Part shown: one piece after another, positions 52,107-63,305 of the stretch
Position numbering within the stretch: the first letter of the stretch is position 1
Layout of the letters: each line of letters begins with the position of its first letter
DNA from: Spodoptera frugiperda
Lineage: Eukaryota; Arthropoda; Insecta; Lepidoptera; Noctuidae
Assembly: GCF_023101765.2 (NCBI RefSeq)
Contig: NC_064236.1
Location: forward strand, 19,494,993 to 19,558,992
DNA length: 64,000 nucleotides
Direction: 5' to 3'
Translations under genes and position numbers: made by a program
Notes under the pieces: model-generated
What the model saw: only the letters and a program-made list of their open reading frames with translations
Told to the model about the DNA's origin: nothing
Databases searched by the model: none

Positions 52107-52425
52107 GTCGTGGTGGCCCGGAGGTTTAAGACGACCGTTTCTCATGTATAAGGGTGCGGGTTCGAAACCTACTAACGGCAAGTACCAATGTGATCTTTTC
52201 CGACTTATATACACTTACTAAGATTATTTAGACACCACTGACAAACGGTGAAGGAAAACATCGTGAGGAAATCTAGGCTTATAATTTCTAATTATTATTA
52301 TTAGTTTGAAATCGCCAACCCGCATTGAGCAAGCGTGGTGATTAATGCTTAACCCTTCTCCGAGCGAGAAGAGGCCTTTGGTCAGAAGTGGCCACTTGTA
52401 GGCTGTTGATGTTATGATTGATATT
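52107..52425 (+). repeat. SINE family C, full length
   Basis: GTCGTGGTGGCCCGGAGGTT, B-box GTGCGGGTTCGAAACCTACT, ACCACTGACAAACGGTGAAG, CATCGTGAGGAAATCTAGGC, CCCGCATTGAGCAAGCGTGG, CCTTCTCCGAGCGAGAAGAG and ACTTGTAGGCTGTTGATG. The best copy of family C here. Confidence 0.75.
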
Positions 52426-52453
52426 GAGTATATCTATATAACCAGGATTGTTG

Positions 52454-52618
52454 AATTAATTATTATGTTTTTCGGCTTACTCACATAATTATTTGACGAG
52501 GATCTCGACTAGTTTAGTAGTAGCATAACAGTTTCGCGGAATGCTGCTCGTGAATATGATAGAGGCTCACATTGGCTTGAAATTAGGATGGATAAGCCGA
52601 AAAACATAATTATTAATT
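52454..52618. mobile_element. MITE-like element with about 28-bp inverted ends
   Basis: The left end AATTAATTATTATGTTTTTC (continuing GGCTTA) and the reverse complement of the right end, AATTAATAATTATGTTTTTC (continuing GGCTTA), agree at nearly all positions. The interior ACGAGGATCTCGACTA...GCGGAATGCTGCTCGTGAAT matches 5946-6060. 165 bp, no coding frame. Confidence 0.65.
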
Positions 52619-53430
52619 TAGATTTCTCACGAAAGTTATAATATAAACATAGCATTGTTGAGTAAATTTATCGTGTGTGGAATTAGAAATATTATTGCGT
52701 TTCCTTTCTGCTAGCGACTTTGTTAGTCCAGCTATAGGTGTTCTTTTTAAAAGACCAACTCAAAGAAAAAAAGAAAAGCCAATTACTCGTAAACTCTTCA
52801 CCATCACACTTCACACAAACACATTCCACTCGTTACTTCAGCTCCAGTCCTCTAAACACAACTCCAGAAATATTTCATCTCATTAATTGTACACTTGACA
52901 GCAGATCAACCTACACCAACTTGTAAAATTTCTCTATTCCATTTTCAACTTTATATTAAAACGAAAAAAAATTAATATGCAATGACAAAAAGATGTAGCT
53001 TGACCTGCTGGTGACCGTACGTGCAACCCACCACTGGTTTAATGGAGAGGGAATCTTGAGAGGTCCTTGATGCCAAGTACAGGCCACTTAGACTTGCATT
53101 GTGAGCTCGTGCTTAGGAGACAAGGCTTTCGCTGAGGTGTGGAAGATATGTACTTCAGTATATGGTGAAAGAGGCTTCACTGCAGGCATTTTCCAAGATA
53201 AGGAGTATAAGCTTAGTATGATGTGAAGTACAAGAAGATTAGCTAGTTGGTGCTTATGATTTGTGAAACGGAAATTGGTACTTTTGATCAATTTTACCCC
53301 CAATGGGATAAAATAGGGGATGAGTGTTTGTATGACACTTTGTCAATTTTAAACTGATCAATAAAGCTACTATGACTTAGGCCTCGTCTAAGAAAAAAGT
53401 TTGATAATTTTCATTAATAACAATACTTCG
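52619..53430. other. non-coding stretch, nothing recognised
   Basis: Short frames at 52677-52926 (plus) and 53088-53303 (minus) show no domain. Confidence 0.45.
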
Positions 53431-53461
53431 AAACGCGAGCGAAGCCGTGACTAAAACCTAG
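53431..53461 (+). mobile_element. Helitron 3' terminus (partial element)
   Basis: AAACGCGAGCGAAGCCGTGA, CTAAAAC and CTAG (53458-53461) before a T, the same type of end as 11028-11058. The 5' boundary is not found. Confidence 0.5.
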
Positions 53462-55716
53462 TGAATAATACATAAATACTTACTATAAAAGAAATATTAT
53501 ATAATTTATACTATAAAAGAAGCTTTACAGAAATACCCAACTTAGTTTCGGCATTAAAATCATGCAAAACTTTCCGTCCACATAAAATATCTTGCATTTT
53601 AAAATGAAGCAACACTTGCGCTTTCACACCTACATTTACCAATATTCCATTTTACGATGAAAATTTAATTTTAAACAAAACCTTGAAAACTCTGGGTCAC
53701 CCGTCAATGAGGTTAATTCATCCGCCTGTGATATTTATACAGACATTGAATGAACTTTTTGAATGAATGAAAGCATAAATTTTTTGGGTATAAAATTCTA
53801 GGAAGTGAAATCACGCTGAAATATACTACAACCCGTCTGTGACCGCGGTCACGGTCGATCTTTTCATAGAAATTCGAATATACTGCAAACTATTGATACA
53901 TAATATGGGGAATTCTTGTAACTGTAACTACGTTTGTGATGTCAAAATAGTTTTCTTTTGCAAAACCCTTTGTTTTATTACAGAGTTTTCATCTTAAATA
54001 ATGCAGTCTAGTTGTGTTTAAATATAGCATAATGTGGTTTTTGAAAAATAAAAAATAAAATAAGAAGCTTCAATTTCACTTTGCTTAACTTTGCGCTCGC
54101 TTCCACCCTCTTACACATTCCTAAACCCTAAAATAACCCCCTAAATAATCCGTCAACCGTCAACTTGTCAGTTATAACTACAAGTAAGTGTTACCTAAGT
54201 GCAGAAACCACACGAGTTAAGTACATGCCAGTGTCGGCGGGTCTCAGTAACCACGTTATGTTAACTGCATCCAACGAGGAACACAAGTTACTGTCAGCGT
54301 AACTTAGCGTATAACTTAAATTACTTAGTTCAGTTCGCTTAACTTCTACTTGCTATGTTAGGTGTGGTTGTGTGATCGGATGCTGTGGAACGTGTCGTAA
54401 GCTCGATTCCCATACTGGCCAAAAAGTGATAATGGCTCTTTATGAGTAGAATTACCATTATTCAGGTCAGGAAGGACTGTGGTGTTTCATCCCCATGTCT
54501 CGGAAAGTATGTAAAGCCGTTAGTTCTGCGTCTAACTTCTCCCATTCGGTCGTCGGTGTCGGTCTGCTCTCCATTCGGGTTTAGTGTGATAAATATAAAA
54601 GTGACAGGGAATCACTGGTGCGCGAATTTAATTTGAATATGATGGATGTTGGGCCTCTTTTAGAGACTTTAGCAAATCCTGTTTCATCTGCTGCCATCAA
54701 CTTATTTAAGGTGTTCACGCGTCAGTGATATCCTGCTACTTATGCCCTAGTATATAAGGTGTGGTTGTATTGCTTACTTATGAATCAACGGGGCTGGCAT
54801 GTTCTTAGGATAAAAGCCCCTTAAATAAAAGATAAAAAGAAAAATCGGGTTTAGTGAAAGAACAAAGAGTGGAGCCATGTTTGTGCCTACACTCGTGGAC
54901 TATAATATCTCCTGCGTAGCGGGCTAGTCTAGTTAGACAGTCTGGCCACCATGATCCAAATCGTTCGGGGGATTCATTTTATTACTATGAACGAGATACT
55001 AGATATATGCATACATGATATTTTAGGCGTCTTAAATTTATTTAAGTAAAGCTCTGTTTTACAGTGTCTGGTTTACTTTTAGTTAGGCTAACTGAAGGAA
55101 CTGAATTAGACGTATTTTCTATAGCTTATCATGCTATCTTCAACATCAACATCAAATGGTTTGCTGTTATCTATGCATAGCAGAGGGTAGCAGATTGTAT
55201 ATTAAAAGAATCAGGTTAATCGAAGAGACTTGCTGATTTATTTCAATACTAATGCAAAAATTAAAAGCAATGGTAATAATATTGTTAAGTCAAAACTAAC
55301 AACAATTTAAAACTAATTAAGGACAAAAATGGCGACTTATAATTGTGTTTAAACATCAGCTTCACAATACAATCCGACATTCTTTTCCAATTTCGCTTCC
55401 AAACAGAAATATTCTCTTTTACAAGAGGATTAAAATAGTTAATCCTTATTCCTTTTTTGCCAATAATACTTTCATTGGAGTGAAGGAATGCTTTGATCTA
55501 AGGATTAAGTCGTTTGTAGCGCAGAATAAAAAAGATTTTCAGTAATTCTCAAATATTTAGCGTTCTTTTTGTAGACAGTATTTGTTGATTGTTTAACCGC
55601 AACTTCGGTTCGATTCCTATGCCTGTGTTGGGGTATTTTTATTTTGTTAAAATTCTTAGCACGTACGCATGTAACTGCTAAAGATAAGAGTTTTTAAACT
55701 GGCATTGTTACTAATA
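53462..55716. other. 2.2 kb non-coding stretch
   Basis: No known element apart from the TGACGTCA-repeat crumb near 53797. The frames at 54442-54636 and 55345-55545 are unassigned and likely chance. Confidence 0.45.
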
Positions 55717-55930
55717 ATATCATTAGAACTTTACTTAAAATGGAATATCTACCATTTTTATTAGTTTTTAAAATGTAGTGGTGTCGTTTGCAAAAAACGA
55801 ACTAGAAAGATGGTAGAGCGATTTGTATATACTCCAGTTTATCCGTGATCATGGCGCTTGCAACAATGCCGAAATATCGTAAACTCATCGAAGTGAATAA
55901 ACATGGTAAATATCCCGTTTTAAGTTCTAA
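55717..55930 (+). mobile_element. fold-back MITE, degenerate copy
   Basis: CATTAGAACTTTACTTAAAA, then GATCATGGCGCTTGCAACAA, TGCCGAAATATCG, ACATGGTAAATATCCCGTTT and TAAGTTCTAA match the element at 57390-57514, with an insertion in the left half. Confidence 0.6.
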
Positions 55931-57389
55931 CGATGTTACATACCGAATCTAGAATTACCTATGCTCACTTTTAGTGAAATAGGATCACCTACGTAATAGC
56001 AACATGGGACTCATGACTCGGAAAATTTAATCTTACAACATGCATGTGCTTTTTAGAATATCATTACCTAGGAGAGGAAAACTCTCTTTAGGAGATAAAA
56101 ACAAATCATTTAGATACCGTGATATTTATGTATGTTTTGCTATCGCATATTTGCTATCGTAATAGCGACTGCAAATCAAAGGATGTAAGGTTTATTTTCT
56201 GTTACAGAATTTCTGACTAACACCCGCATGGAATCTGGATTGGAGCCCGGTATTTGATAATAGCTTCATTTCCTAATTAATACTAGAGAAGTGATACGAA
56301 ACTGGCTATCTATCCCCTTCTAGACAGATGCTTTTACTCTGTGACTGAATTTTGTGAAGTGCACCAAGATTAGTTTATTTATTAAAAATGTATTGCATTA
56401 TTAAGTTTATTTTTCTTTCTCTAATTAATAATTAATATAAAGAAATGTGTACCTAGTTACTACTTAATTGCAATTTCTAATATGATATAGGTACGAACAA
56501 TTGTTTTAATACCAAAATGTTGAAATTAATACGAAATGTTATTTTATTAATAAAACATCAATATTTCTACACCGACAACGATTGTGTAACTACGTGAAAC
56601 TATTTATATTATATTAAGATCTACCATTATAGGTACTCAGAAATAAATGGCTATTCTATTATATTCTGTACATATATATTTTATTAGGAAAAAAACCAAG
56701 ATATTTGTTAAAAACATAATATAATTATGTAATGTGAGGTGCTACAATATTATTTACAATTTCAATATATTTTGCCATGCAAATATACAATAACTATGAA
56801 ACTTAAAATCTACTTTCGGATTCGCAAGTAATAAAATATTACGCTGTTTCAATATTTAATTTTGCTAAAAGAGAAAATGGACTGCAATTTAATTTTAAGT
56901 GTTAATTCGTAATATTTGTCGGTAAAACATTTGGTTGGTGGTTTGTTGAACGTTGGTTAATTATATTTAAACTGTTCCCACCACGAGTGGCATATGGCAA
57001 TATTGATCTAGTGGTTTATTGTAAACTTGTGTTGTGCCGTGACTTCACTCTTCGTAACTACATTTAGTCACTCGGTTATAAATTATTTAATTAAGTTTTT
57101 AAACCATCTGAACAGGTCCGCTCATACTGTTGTGGTTCTTTCCTCTAAAGACCATTACAGAATCAACTTGCACGGTTCTCTCACATTATCCTCTATTTCA
57201 TTGTCTGGGCTTTAAAAGAGACTATGACCTCTGAGTTTGTTTCGGCATTTCTTCTCAGAGTAGTCGGATAGGAAATGCCGGCCTCATCTAGCTATTTGAA
57301 ATATTGACGTGTAAAAGTGTTATTTTATAACCTATTTACAGAAATAAATATCATTTATCATTTAAACTGACATGGTCACTAACATTATT
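55931..57389. other. AT-rich stretch with a worn SINE A crumb
   Basis: A degenerate SINE A body (GCATGGAATCTGGATTGGAG, CCCGGTATTTGATAATAGC) is at about 56226-56275. Nothing else recognised. Confidence 0.45.
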
Positions 57390-57514
57390 ATTAGAACTTA
57401 AGATGGGATATTTACCATGTTGATCACGGATGATCTTGGCGCTTGCAACAGTGCCGAAATATCGGACTCATCGAAATAAATAAACATGGTAAATATCCCG
57501 TCTTAAATTCTAAT
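57390..57514. mobile_element. fold-back MITE, 125 bp
   Basis: Inverted arms 57390-57421 and 57483-57514 match at 30 of 32 positions (ATTAGAA(C/T)TTAAGA(T/C)GGG, ATATTTACCATGTT). The 60-base interior contains TCTTGGCGCTTGCAACAGTG and CCGAAATATCGG. No target duplication longer than a few bases is evident. Confidence 0.8.
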
Positions 57515-57549
57515 AATAGAATTATTTAATTTTTCACAAGTCATATGTA

Positions 57550-57625
57550 GTCTGCATAGAGACAAGTGGAAGGAGGGTAGGGAGGCCTTTGCCCTGCAGT
57601 GGGACGACTCTGGCTGAAAATAAAT
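57550..57625 (+). repeat. LINE 3' tail with AAATA repeats
   Basis: AAGTGGAAGGAGGGTAGGGA, GGCCTTTGCCCTGCAGTGGG and ACGACTCTGGCTGAAAATAA with (ATAA)n resemble 11525-11600. Confidence 0.65.
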
Positions 57626-57669
57626 AAATAAAAGTCATATTTATTTATTTAAGGTCTCTGTTAGAAAAT

Positions 57670-57704
57670 GTCGCACTTGAGACCGCTCGACCAACGAGGC
57701 AGTA
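57670..57704 (-). repeat. SINE family A crumb
   Basis: TCGCACTTGAGACCGCTCGA and CCAACGAGGCAGTA are the inverted tRNA-like head only. Confidence 0.55.
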
Positions 57705-57990
57705 TATAGGTAAATACAGTATATACTAATGAATAAATTTATGTTTGCTGCTTAAAGAGATCAATGTATGTGTGTGTGTGATGTATTAAATTATTTAATT
57801 TCATTTATTTACAATAGATTTTTAATAACTGAAAGTATTGTACAGGAGATTTAATCAATTATGTAAAATCGTACGACTGACTGATTCTGTTTTCAGTCAT
57901 TGCCCTGGGTTCGGAGTGTTGTACCTACATAAATAATTCCCTTAATAATATATGTTTGTATTTCCAGCCTAGAGGCTACCTAGGTAATCT

Positions 57991-58138
57991 TTTTTAAGGG
58001 GTGAATCCAATGACTCCCGCCTTGGGCAAGGCGAGAGGGAGTTTCAGACTCTTACTAACTAAAAATCACCCTGTTCCTACTCCTGCTATTTATGCCGGAG
58101 CCCCGGTAAACCCGCTATATAGTCCACAGCACCGGATC
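57991..58138 (-). repeat. R1-type LINE 3' tail
   Basis: Plus-strand CCAATGACTCCCGCCTTGGG, CAAGGCGAGAGGGAGTTTCA, CTAAAAATCACCCTGTTCCT and GGAGCCCCGGTAAACCCGCT: inverted R1 3' end, well preserved. Confidence 0.75.
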
Positions 58139-58454
58139 TAAGTAATCCTAGAAAAAGATTTATACGGAACTTTAATTTACCATTTTCCAATATTAAAATT
58201 TCAAAGTGATTTTTTGTACATCTGAATATAATCGCGATGAAGAATTTAATTTCCGTCAAGCATTGATACAAGGCTAGATTTGTCTGCCTGTACCTAACAT
58301 TTACCTAGGATAGGCAGCTATAGCATTTTATCAGATTCTATGCACAGGAATTTAATATCCCCAGCCAGCGACAATATTTGGGTGCACGATAGTGGTAAGC
58401 CAAGTCTCGCGTAAATTTCGTTTGTCTACTATTTTTTTTTTGTTGTAGTTAGTA

Positions 58455-60570
58455 GGGTAAACTACCCAATTATCAGCACTTTAAGAGTTAGTCCTAATTT
58501 AAGTCAATTTATTATTGTGAAAAAAAGGCTTTCACCCGTTAAGGTAAATTTTATAGTTAAAATATTTAATAAGGAAGACAATAATAAAAGAAAAACATGA
58601 TTGACCTCTATCCAAGATTATTTAGACAAGTAAGAATAAAAAATCGGTCTGTCACCATTTACTGGCACCATCTCCACCAATTACTAGCATAGAGCAACCC
58701 AATTATCAGCACCTAACTATCACTGTTAGGAAGTGCATTAAAAAAATTAGTTACATTATTAAAACCTGTTTTAATTTATTTTTTACATAGTTAGTAAGTA
58801 GGTAACAAAATAATTACTTATAAACTAATAATACTTTTATCTGTATAAGTCGAGTAAAAAAAAAGCGGCACAGCCGTACCATCCTTTTCTCGAAGCCATT
58901 CAGGCCAATTTCGACTGCCTGTAGCTTCATTGTGGTTAAAACGAGAAGCCTGAATTTTTAGATACTAAGCAGGCATTATACAAACATGGTATATTTGAAT
59001 TTTCATTAAATTTTAACCATTACTTTAAGAATTATAACATGTTAAAGTTTCGAAATTTTGTCACTGACTGACAGATCATCAAAAGTATAAAGCACTTTTA
59101 ACAGACATAGAAGCTTAAAATTTTTGCATAAAATTAGTATTTAGTACCTAAATCAGGGGAAAAATCAAATACTTTGTAAATTCAGTCCAGTTTTTTAGAT
59201 ACATCAACTGCATCAATAACTTTGTAATCCTATAAAAATGTATGGGGTTACAAAGTTATTGATACAGTTACAATTTCATCACACCAACAACTTTGTAAAC
59301 CCATATAAATGTATGAGATTACAAAGTTATTGATGCAGTTACATTTTATTGTTTAATGAAATAATTGAATCTACAAAAAGAAGTGAGATACCATCAAAAA
59401 CATTCTGTAAAAAAATCCAAGTCGCGCACCTCATCAGTTTATTATGTACCGTAAAAAAATGTGAGATCCATGTAAGTAATACCAAGTCGGTTATTTTATT
59501 TAGTCCCTACTTAAGTGACCTTCTGTCTTAAGTTATAATGTAAATTGTTATCATATCAATATTACATTTCTTTTACGCTAAAATATAAAATATATTGACT
59601 TGGCCATCGCATGAAAACACAAGTATTTATTTTACCTACTTTTGTTGACATTTATCGTATTATATTGTATAGTCTATTTCATGACAATGAATTACGATAG
59701 TCTATTGCACGATTACCTACGTACGATGGCCAAGTAAATCTCTTTTTTAACACCTTTCCGTTCAGATGGTTTTTCAGTAATCAAAATGTCCTGTAATCTG
59801 ACTGGTGTTAGTAAATATTGTTGATTATCAAGACATACCAATTGCGCACTACTAAAATAATCTCTAAAGTTGTCGTAGCTTGCATACCATCTACAAAATC
59901 TCTGCTAATATTACTGGTAATAAAACAAAAAATAAGAAGAGAAAAAATAAATAGAAAGAAATAAGAAGAGATGATGATATTCTAGGGAAACCAATTTATC
60001 AGCATGCTTCTGATCCAATTATCAGCACCATGCTAACATTTGGATTTTGATGGTATAAACTAGTTTTACAAAGCAAAATCAATTCTTTGCAAAAAATAAA
60101 CATAATTTACATTAAAAAATATGAAATTAGTATTTATGTACTTTTTTCCATTTATCATCACCAGTGCTGATAATTTAGAATTTACAAAATATTCGATCCA
60201 TTTATCAGGACTACCTATTTTACCATTTAATCACCAAAACCTCAAATTCTACTCTTCAGATTATCATCAAAAATTATCTTAAATATCAGAGAAATCATTA
60301 GTTTCAATATTAAATTTGTAAAAGATACGATATATCATAAAATGTAAACACGTGACCTTAACGGCGATCACAAGAAACTGGCAAATTTACATAATTTCCA
60401 TCAATTTGAGGTCTCAAAGTATGATTTTCCCAATAGCAGGATTCCAAAAACATACATTTATTTATTTATAAGTGTGGAAACCCAAATTAGTAAGTGAAAA
60501 CCTTAGAATTGGTCGATTTATTCAGAGTGCTGATAATTTGGTGCAGTGCTAGCAATTGGGTAGTTGCCCC
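58455..60570. mobile_element. 2.1-kb TA-flanked element with inverted ends and internal AATTATCAGCAC repeats
   Basis: Left end GGGTAAACTACCCAATTATC (continuing AGCAC) and the reverse complement of the right end GGGGCAACTACCCAATTGCT (continuing AGCAC) match at 20 of 25 positions. TA flanks both sides (58453-58454, 60571-60572). The motif AATTATCAGCAC or a close variant recurs at about 58475, 58701, 59994, 60015, 60165 (inverted) and 60528 (inverted). The middle holds hairpins at 59206-59269 and 59286-59342. No complete transposase is visible; the open frame at 59717-59904 (minus) may be a remnant exon. TA duplication would fit a Tc1/mariner-type or related DNA transposon, but the family is not recognised. 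Confidence 0.5.
59717..59904 (-). other. candidate coding exon inside the 2.1-kb element
   Basis: On the minus strand 188 bases are open without a stop, preceded by ATATTAG (acceptor-like, at 59905-59906) and followed by AG|GTAATC (donor-like, 59717/59716). The peptide contains RWYASYDNFRDYFSSAQLVC and QYLLTPVRLQDILITEKPSE, a well-mixed, protein-like composition. I recognise no domain. It could be an exon of a degraded transposase or of an unknown gene; the in-frame stops exactly at both putative splice sites could also be chance. Confidence 0.3.
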
Positions 60571-60572
60571 TA

Positions 60573-61098
60573 TGTAACATTAGGTACCACGAACAAATTA
60601 AGGAAGAATTTGACTAGTTTTTGAATCGCTTGCTGCTTGCTTCAATCTTTTTCATAAAAATAGTTACCATCAGATCTGTAAAACTAATTCAGCAATAAAC
60701 TACGGAAATAAATTTAGCTTCGTTTAACTATAGAGAAAACGGTAAAAATTAAATATGAAGTATAAAAATTTAATGCATTACTACCAGTTCTCTTTCTTAT
60801 TGAATTTTCACAAATAAATCCGATGCGAGCTTCGAATTTGGCAACAAGACTTGGCGTGTTTACACATTGATGTTTTATGAGATTAAAAAGAGATATTGCA
60901 GTTTTATACAGATTGATTTCATGTTCCCCATATTTTATCATCCGTAGAGATATTTGTTTGGCAAACTGATTAATTTACGGAAACAAATTCCAATAAATCA
61001 CAGTTTATAGTTAGTTTAGTAACGTTTCATTGTTAGGTTTAGTTGCGTATAACTAGGAAACGTAAATTACTGTAAACTGATTCGTTTTGGAAGAATAC
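60573..61098. other. AT-rich stretch, nothing recognised
   Basis: The 75-codon minus-strand frame at 60714-60941 has no known domain. Confidence 0.45.
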
Positions 61099-61325
61099 TG
61101 ACTGCCTCGTTGACCGAGAGGTGCGAGTGCGACTGCAGGCCAAGGGGTCTTGGGTTCGATTCCCGGGCCAGGCAAAGTATTACTGGGCTTGTTCGGTTTT
61201 TCGAAAATTTCTCAGCGGTAGCACGGAGTCTGGTATTTGCCCAGTATATGGCGATAAGCTCACCCACTATTACATGGGACTTATAAAATACAAATGGTGA
61301 AATGTGGGTGTACATAATACAGCAA
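61099..61325 (+). repeat. SINE family A, 3'-truncated
   Basis: TGACTGCCTCGTTGACCGAG, B-box CTTGGGTTCGATTCCCGGGC, CAGGCAAAGTATTACTGGGC, TAGCACGGAGTCTGGTATTT and GCTCACCCACTATTACATGG. It ends near GTGGGTGTACATAATACAGC, lacking the CACCTCTGCCTACCCC end. Confidence 0.8.
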
Positions 61326-62198
61326 AATTACTCATATAAATAATAGATAAATTGTTATTCGAATTAATTAAGTAAGTCAAAAACATCAAACCTAGTTAAG
61401 GTTAGAAGTTTCAAAACTTACCAGACGAACATTCAACAAATTACTTTGAGAATGTGTGAAATAATTTGTGTGTAGACTGAGCTTTGCAAAGTAAGTGTTT
61501 CCAATCTAGGTCCTTATGCAAGTTCAACAGTTTCCAACCACTACTTGTGTGAGCAAAATCGCGACCGAAAATTTAATTTCGTCACAGCCGAGTTATAGGC
61601 GAACCGAGGCGAGGCCAAACTCTTGCAAATTTAATTTAAATTGCGATCTTTGACACATGACCTGGTTGTTTAGGTTCTTTATTATTTCTATCGACGACTG
61701 ATATGTTCGGTATTGGAATTTATTTCAGTAGGTGGGTGGGACATGTGTGACATATTTACGAGTAATAGTGAACATTAATAACGCGCATGAGTTCCTTTCT
61801 AGGGGCGCAAAACGCCCAAAAGTCATTATTCAGGGGTGACTTGTGCGCGTTTTTTAATAATATTTTATACTGTACTGTAATTGTTGTGTTTCATTATAAT
61901 AATTCATCATTAAGCGCGATTGACGATTAACGAAAACCCCTAAGTAGTGTAGGCGTATAAATTTTATAATTTTCGAAACTTTTGGTAAATGTAGCATACG
62001 ACTAGAATGTATACTAAGTTTACCCCGTATATTGCAATAGACTCGCTCACATTTACGGGAGACCTGTGTCATAACAAAACTGGCGATAGTGAAAAATTTT
62101 GCATCGATCGATACGTGTATTGTTGACAGACTGCAAATAGATTATTGCAACAGTTTTCCATTACATAGACTGCAAACTATTTTTAATCAACACAACGC
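61326..62198. other. non-coding stretch with a SINE A crumb
   Basis: A worn SINE A piece (CCCCGTATATTGCAATAGAC, TCGCTCACATTTACGGGAGA) lies at about 62020-62065. No gene recognised. Confidence 0.45.
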
Positions 62199-62500
62199 AA
62201 TGTCACGCCTTTTATCCCCGAAGGGGTAGGCAGAGGTGCACATTACGGCACGTAACGCCGCTATACAATGTAGGTACATCCACTTTTCATCATGCATTTG
62301 TGCTATAAGTCCCATGTAAAAGGGTGTAAGCCTAAAAGGGTATTGCCATATACTGGGCACAATTCCAGACTCCGTGCTATACTACTGAGATATTTTCAAA
62401 AAACTGAAAACCTCCGGTAACACTTTGCCCGACCTGGGAATCGAACCTGAGACCCCTTGTCAGGCAGTCGCACTTGCTACTACTAGGCCAACGAGGCAGT
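62199..62500 (-). repeat. SINE family A, full length
   Basis: Plus-strand AATGTCACGCCTTTTATCCC, CGAAGGGGTAGGCAGAGGTG, CATATACTGGGCACAATTCC, AGACTCCGTGCTATACTACT, inverted B-box GGGAATCGAACCTGAGACCC and TAGGCCAACGAGGCAGT. Contains a small duplication around GCCTAAAAGGGTATTGCC. Confidence 0.8.
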
Positions 62501-62807
62501 ATTTTGAATCAAGTAGAATAGAATAAATCTGTATGCGAGAATACAACTCTTATAGAACTTAGAAACAAAAGTCTACTTAAAGTATTACTTTAATAAGAAA
62601 CCAAATATATTGTTGGAACTGTATTGTACAAGTTTGATCTCTTTAAAGGCTTCTCTCCGCGTTGTTGTACTTCAGCCGTACTCATTTCTAACAACTTTAC
62701 AATCAAAACTTTATTCTGTATGGAACTGTCGCAAGACATTGTAGACAGTGGTACCACGCTTTATAAGAACTTGGATTTAAACAATTTTACAGGTGTATTT
62801 AGTATTT

Positions 62808-62864
62808 AAGAGGGAGGCTTTTGTCCAGCAGGAGACGTTTCTCAGCTGATGATGATGATGATTT
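62808..62864 (+). repeat. LINE 3' tail with (GAT)n
   Basis: GAGGGAGGCTTTTGTCCAGC, AGGAGACGTTTCTCAGCTGA and (TGA)n: the stop-proximal end and simple-repeat tail of an RTE/Jockey-like LINE. Compare the inverted copy that follows at 62938. Confidence 0.6.
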
Positions 62865-62937
62865 AGTATTTATTGTTATTGATCGTGGAGTGTGTAGAGT
62901 TTAGTGGTATTTTGTTATGAACTACCTTTCCAGATCA

Positions 62938-63085
62938 CATTATCATCATCATCATATTCAGACAGAAGACGGCCATTGCTGTGTAAAAGCCTCCCCAGTA
63001 GTCTTCCACAACGAACCACAACTTCTTCCTGCAAGCACAGGCTCCCTGCGACTCTGATTACGTCATCAGTCCACCTAGTGGGTTT
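62938..63085 (-). pseudogene. LINE polymerase C-terminal fragment
   Basis: Reverse complement: PRW-like CCACTAGGTGGACTGATGAC reads RWTDDVIRVAGSLCLQE, followed downstream by GAGGCTTTTACACAGCAATG and a (GAT)n tail. This is the C-terminus plus tail of a LINE polymerase of the RWxDD(V/L)xRxAG type. Severely 5'-truncated. Confidence 0.6.
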
Positions 63086-63112
63086 ACAAAAATACTACAT
63101 ACACACACATAC

Positions 63113-63305
63113 AACGTCACGCCTTATATCCCCGAATCGGTAAGCAGAAGTGAACATTACGGCACTTAATGTCGCTATTCAGTTTATACCCAAATTTTTC
63201 CATTTGTGTTATAAGTCCCATGTAATGAGGGGTGAGAACCTATTCTTAAATACTGGACACAGTTCAAGACTCCGTAATACTACTGAGAAATTTTCGAAAA
63301 TCCGT
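63113..63305 (-). repeat. SINE family A lacking its tRNA-like head
   Basis: Plus-strand AACGTCACGCCTTATATCCC, CGAATCGGTAAGCAGAAGTG, ATAAGTCCCATGTAATGAGG, TTCAAGACTCCGTAATACTA and GAGAAATTTTCGAAAATCCG. It stops before the B-box, i.e. it is 5'-truncated in its own orientation. Confidence 0.75.

Noticed and set aside
17849..63305. Possible tRNA genes at the many GGTTCGATTCCCG boxes
   Set aside because: No full cloverleaf is seen, and each box is embedded in a longer repeated SINE body; they are tRNA-derived SINE heads.
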